From NCBI GenBank assembly GCA_002070755.1, contig MWDY01000196.1, forward strand, positions 1 to 9,775: a stretch of 9,775 nt of DNA. The letters run 5' to 3'. This DNA is from Spirochaetes bacterium ADurb.Bin110 (GTDB lineage: Bacteria; Spirochaetota; Spirochaetia; Treponematales; Rectinemataceae). This document shows positions 6,666 to 9,775 of the stretch, one piece after another. Each line of letters begins with the position of its first letter. Position 1 is the stretch's first letter. The notes below the pieces were generated by a model, which saw only the letters and a list, made by a program, of their open reading frames with translations, did not search any database and was not told where the DNA came from. The translations under genes were made by a program, and so were the position numbers.

Positions 6666-7918
6666 ATCGAGCCTAATATCTGTCCATCAGCAAAAAACGC
6701 TGGATTAAGGAAAGGCTTTAGTTCATCCCACGGAAGCAAAATGATGAACTCTCCCATATACCAAGGAGCGAGCTCATAGCGATCGTATTCAAAGCCTATT
6801 CCTGTTTTGCACAAGAATATTTTGTCGGATGGGTATATATCAGATTCGAAAAATCCAAGTTCGCGAAGATCTTCGATGGAGCTATTTTTTTCGTTCTGAA
6901 CCTTGGCAGAGCTTCCTGAATCCTTCCAATACCTGCTCTGCCTAAGCAACTCTGCCTTAAGCTTTGGTCCGAGACCCGATCTCCAGTCTTCTAAGAAAAT
7001 ATCACCGACTTCAAGCCGCCTGCCAGTCTTTCGATCTATGATATCAAGATCTGTTGAAGCCGAACCGTGCGCTCCTCCATTGAATAAGTAATACTGGGTC
7101 GCAACACTTATTATATTCTCACTGATATATATGGGATACTGGATTTCATAGTATTCGATCGGAGGCAGCCAATATTGAACTCGACTTGAACTGTCCTCCT
7201 TAGAGAAATCTTTTGGTAACTCAGAATCCGAGTTTCCAGAATCCTCGGGTAATTCATATTTAGCAAGAGGAGAAGCTTCTAACCGCATCCTTCTGAATTC
7301 AGCCATTTTATAAGGAGAATTTCCTCGTCGGAGAAAATCGTCAAATGCCTTTTCTTCAAAGGCTTTTCGCGACACAAGATATTGCAAACGCATAGATATC
7401 TTGCGACCGCTTTCTTGAGTCTCTTCGAACAGTCCAGCGAGCAATCTAAGATCCTCAATGGCTTTTGATCGATCTACGGAGATTTTGTGTTTATTAGATC
7501 CTCCTTGAAATACATAGGCGTTTTGAAGCATAGGCTCATAGGATATCTCAAGGGATTTACCATTTTTCTTGGCCTCTAATGCCAAGCCATTCATGCCTCC
7601 ATCTCCTATTGAATAAAACCGACCATCTTTGCTCGCACCGGCTTCCACAATACGCCCGTAAATACCATTTGCCTCCCATTCGAGGAAACCCTGCGCCCCA
7701 TCTGCACTCGAAACACAAATTAATGTGAAGCCTTCGTCACGATTTTCCCATGCTTCTAATTTTGGATAAAATTGGACAAAGCCTTCCGGAAAAGATTGAG
7801 AATCACTGCTGCAGGCTGTTAAAAAAATTACAAAACAGGCATATAAACAAAAAATGAGAAGGCTGTCTGGTTTTTCGTTTTTGCTAGCAAAATTGAATTT
7901 GCTATGGACTTTGCTCAT
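6662..7918 (-). CDS. lipoprotein with DUF3298 (RsiV-type) C-terminal domain
   Basis: A 418-residue envelope lipoprotein. The N-terminus has a basic stretch, a hydrophobic core (about 19-35) and the lipobox LTAC with the acylated Cys at 36, followed by SSDS; the n-region is unusually long. The middle (45-215) is unassigned. A Ser/Asp/Glu-rich linker (222-246) leads into a C-terminal domain with DUF3298 features: FNGGAHGS (279-286), DIIDRKTGRRLEVGDIF (292-308), a long amphipathic segment, FEYDRYELAPWYMGE (376-390) and LPWDELKPFL (395-404). This domain is known from the extracytoplasmic part of the anti-sigma factor RsiV and from PdaC-like proteins. No anti-sigma domain is present, so a regulatory role is not implied. 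The ATG at 7918 has an AAGGA 11 bases upstream, a slightly long spacing. The product probably sits on the periplasmic face of a membrane. Its substrate or ligand is unknown. Confidence 0.85.
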   Translation of the reverse strand: MSKVHSKFNFASKNEKPDSLLIFCLYACFVIFLTACSSDSQSFPEGFVQFYPKLEAWENRDEGFTLICVSSADGAQGFLEWEANGIYGRIVEAGASKDGRFYSIGDGGMNGLALEAKKNGKSLEISYEPMLQNAYVFQGGSNKHKISVDRSKAIEDLRLLAGLFEETQESGRKISMRLQYLVSRKAFEEKAFDDFLRRGNSPYKMAEFRRMRLEASPLAKYELPEDSGNSDSELPKDFSKEDSSSRVQYWLPPIEYYEIQYPIYISENIISVATQYYLFNGGAHGSASTDLDIIDRKTGRRLEVGDIFLEDWRSGLGPKLKAELLRQSRYWKDSGSSAKVQNEKNSSIEDLRELGFFESDIYPSDKIFLCKTGIGFEYDRYELAPWYMGEFIILLPWDELKPFLNPAFFADGQILGSI

Positions 7919-7972
7919 AGAATTAGCAATCCTTGCCGAAACTATATACTATAGAGAAGAAATTTATGCTAA

Positions 7973-8000
7973 TTTTATAGCAAATATCTCTGCTATGAAA
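7973..8000. promoter_or_regulatory. inverted repeat overlapping the divergent lipoprotein promoter
   Basis: TTTTATAGCA (7973-7982) and TGCTATGAAA (7991-8000) are 9/10 complementary arms around an 8-bp centre. Read on the minus strand, the left arm contains TGCTATAAA (7974-7982), an extended -10 that would start the DUF3298 lipoprotein mRNA near 7967, about 48 nt before its ATG. Read on the plus strand, the right arm gives TGCTATGAA, a weaker extended -10 pointing the other way. The element could therefore be a regulator's operator, a symmetric bidirectional promoter, or both. A second small palindrome, CTATA-TAC-TATAG, lies at 7942-7954. Confidence 0.42.
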
Positions 8001-8009
8001 GCTGGGAAG

Positions 8010-8125
8010 TGATATAATTATAATTGGTTTGATATAGTTTTTAATCAATAATTTAGATATGAAGGAGGCATCTTTAAAAGAAATCTTGATTTTCATGTTT
8101 ACTCAATCTTGATATAGTTATATCA
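8010..8125 (+). promoter_or_regulatory. three TGATATA[A/G]T elements: stacked extended -10 promoters or operator array
   Basis: TGATATAAT (8010-8018), TGATATAGT (8030-8038) and TGATATAGT (8110-8118) all fit the extended -10 form TGNTATAxT and all lie upstream of the plus-strand lipoprotein. The first is a perfect TGNTATAAT. The third sits in a perfect palindrome, TGATATA-GT-TATATCA (8110-8125), and would give a leader of about 36 nt. None has a good -35 at 16-18 bp. The repeats start 20 and 80 bp apart, close to whole helical turns, which also suits a DNA-binding protein. A GAAGGAGG at 8061-8068 has no start codon at useful distance. Confidence 0.42.
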
Positions 8126-8161
8126 TTGAAGAAAAGACTGAAATATCCGAGGAGGGTAGCA

Positions 8162-9775
8162 ATGAAATTTGTGAAAAGGTTTCTCCCTCTGCTGGCAATA
8201 GTGGCACTAATTCTAGCTTCATGCGCCACCCAAGCCGGTCAGGTACCAAAGGGAGCAGAGACTCCCCCGCCCATCGCTGAAGGCGGCCCACAACAGCCTC
8301 AAGTTCAGCCAGAGGCTGAAGTTGAGAAGCCTTCTGTAGAGAAATCTGAGCTCCAAAGTTTATTCGAACAAGCGAGCAATCTAAAAGATGAGGCGATTAA
8401 ATTCGGCTTAGACTCAATACTTTCCGATAAATTCCAAGAAGCAAACAAAAAACATGATACTGTATCTGCAAAATACAAGGATCTCGTCGAAGCACCAGCT
8501 CAATACGATGGAGCAAAGGCATATCCTCTAAAGGACGAACTTGCCGAAGTCGTTTCAACATGGGACGAACTCATTCAGGAAGGCAATCTTATATGCCCGG
8601 AAATGGTCAAAATGGAGAGAAATGGAGCAGATCTAATGCGCTCCATAGCTATAGATGCCGATGCACCAATGATGGCTTCTGCTCAATATGATATCGGCCT
8701 GCAGTATTGCGCTCAAGCTGAAATATATGCCGAGGACTCTCGCTTTCTGGAGGCTATTAATTCCTACAAACTTGCCACTGCTGCATTTGAAAATTCAGCT
8801 ATAGCAGCAGAAGTCAATAAGCTTAGGGAAAACATCGAAAATAATGGCTATTCGAGTTACGAAAGCATCCAAATGTACTTAGCCATGGGCGAAGAAAAAT
8901 ACCAAGAAGCGCAGGATCTATGGCAAAGAGGTAGTATCGAGGATATTGCAGCATCTACCTCAGTGCTAAAAGAAGCCAAAGAGTACTATTACGAAGTGAA
9001 CTCCAAGGGCTCAAATCTCAAAGCACTTGAAGCCAAAGACAAGGCTATCGTAGCCCAAGATGAAGCTATCAAGGTAAACGCTGACCTCAATGCTCCTTAC
9101 GAATATCAAAACGCCCTTGATATATTTGCAGAAGCAGAGAAAAACATGGAAGAGGCCGACTATATCAGTGCCTATTCCAGCTATATCGATGCAACTACAG
9201 TTTTTGAGGCTGCGCGCGATATTTCGCAAGCTATGGCCTTTGATGCTGCTAGCGCTATCGCAGAAGCTGAGGCCAAACTTGCGGATGCAAAAGATAGGGC
9301 CTCTGAGCTTGGGCTAGAAGACAACATTTATCTTATCGAAGCCAATCAACATCTAGATAACGCAAAAGCTCTTGAGCGGGAATTGAAATATAGCGCTGCT
9401 ATATTTGAGACCAATGAAGTATCGAACTATATTGGCTTATCAGATTCCTTCGTCCAACAGGAAGCAGAAATACGCGAGAAAGCTCGCCTCGAGCAGCTTG
9501 AGAAAGACAAAGCTGCGTCAGAAAAGGCAATTGCAGATGCAAAAGCTCGCATAGCCTGGGCTGATCAAGTAGAGCTCAAATCGGATTATCCAAAGCAATA
9601 TGCAAGCGCCTCTAATGCTATGGCAGCAGCCGAAAAGGCTTATCAAATAGAGAAATATGCTGCCGCTAAGACCCTTGCAGAAGAGGTCTCGGCGACTTTG
9701 TCCGATGATTTCCAAAGGCAAGTACTCGCTGCTAGAGAGCTAGCTAAGATAAAAGCTGCAGAAGAAGAAGCAAGC
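8162..9775 (+). CDS. Ala/Glu-rich helical-repeat lipoprotein (3' end beyond window)
   Basis: The ATG at 8162 follows GAGGAGG (8149-8155) at good spacing, and the frame is open for 538 codons to the window edge without a stop. The signal peptide MKFVKRFLPLLAIVALILAS ends at lipobox LASC, with the acylated Cys at 21. A Pro/Gln/Glu-rich tether follows (25-60). The rest is almost wholly predicted alpha-helix, rich in Ala, Glu, Lys and Tyr, and contains degenerate repeats of about 75-90 residues. The three clearest begin near 289, 363 and 452. Each has an A/D/K-rich helix, a loop ending in Tyr (Y315, Y390, Y480), and a second pair of helices around [EDK]-Y-x-x-A (Y334, Y410, Y499). Weaker copies lie at 65-105 and 232-280, and another copy starts at the edge. 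The pattern recalls DUF4398-like or TPR-like helical hairpins, but I do not recognise the family with certainty. It is likely a periplasmic or outer-membrane-anchored structural or antigenic lipoprotein; function is unknown. Confidence 0.88.
   Translation, partial: MKFVKRFLPLLAIVALILASCATQAGQVPKGAETPPPIAEGGPQQPQVQPEAEVEKPSVEKSELQSLFEQASNLKDEAIKFGLDSILSDKFQEANKKHDTVSAKYKDLVEAPAQYDGAKAYPLKDELAEVVSTWDELIQEGNLICPEMVKMERNGADLMRSIAIDADAPMMASAQYDIGLQYCAQAEIYAEDSRFLEAINSYKLATAAFENSAIAAEVNKLRENIENNGYSSYESIQMYLAMGEEKYQEAQDLWQRGSIEDIAASTSVLKEAKEYYYEVNSKGSNLKALEAKDKAIVAQDEAIKVNADLNAPYEYQNALDIFAEAEKNMEEADYISAYSSYIDATTVFEAARDISQAMAFDAASAIAEAEAKLADAKDRASELGLEDNIYLIEANQHLDNAKALERELKYSAAIFETNEVSNYIGLSDSFVQQEAEIREKARLEQLEKDKAASEKAIADAKARIAWADQVELKSDYPKQYASASNAMAAAEKAYQIEKYAAAKTLAEEVSATLSDDFQRQVLAARELAKIKAAEEEAS

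Noticed and set aside
6686..6705. ATCAGC-AAAAAAC-GCTGGAT hairpin just past the ileS stop
   Set aside because: The stem is short with a bulge, no U-run follows on either strand, and it lies within the lipoprotein coding sequence. The protein sequence explains it.
8059..8112. 17-codon open frame starting ATG AAG GAG GCA upstream of the repeat lipoprotein
   Set aside because: It has no ribosome-binding site ahead of the ATG, is not rich in any one amino acid as an attenuator peptide would be, and is very short. Its GGAGG is internal to the frame.

Overview
This 9.8 kb window is a dense stretch of bacterial chromosome. It carries six protein genes, two of them cut by the window edges, and no RNA gene, mobile element, CRISPR array or prophage that I can see. 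The content fits a spirochaete, most likely Treponema or a relative. The support is a eukaryote-like (type 2) isoleucyl-tRNA synthetase, a COG1022-type AMP-forming acyl-CoA synthetase, two lipoproteins with lipoboxes (LASC and LTAC), and purine-rich GGAGG ribosome-binding sites in front of ATG or GTG starts. The taxonomic call is an inference, because no marker here is exclusive to spirochaetes.

Layout. The left edge holds the first 28 codons of rpsP (ribosomal protein S16) on the minus strand, which normally heads the rpsP-rimM-trmD-rplS operon. It diverges from a 649-residue long-chain acyl-CoA synthetase on the plus strand (294-2243). That gene converges on a 291-residue stand-alone DUF4097-type beta-solenoid protein on the minus strand (2319-3194). 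The solenoid gene in turn diverges from ileS (3486-6665, 1059 residues). ileS meets a minus-strand DUF3298/RsiV-type lipoprotein tail to tail, with the two stop codons overlapping (6662-6665). A 243-bp AT-rich divergent region follows (7919-8161). It is rich in short inverted and direct repeats and promoter-like elements. It leads into an alanine/glutamate-rich repeat lipoprotein on the plus strand, which runs off the right edge (8162 onward).

Working together. The genes alternate strand one by one, so no two adjacent ones form an operon. The left and centre are housekeeping functions: translation (S16, IleRS) and fatty-acid activation. The right third is cell envelope: two lipoproteins sharing one control region. 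The points most worth a second look are a displaced or missing A10 catalytic lysine in the acyl-CoA synthetase, the symmetric promoter/operator architecture between the two lipoprotein genes, and a DUF4097 solenoid with no export or membrane signal. I see no clear new multi-gene system.
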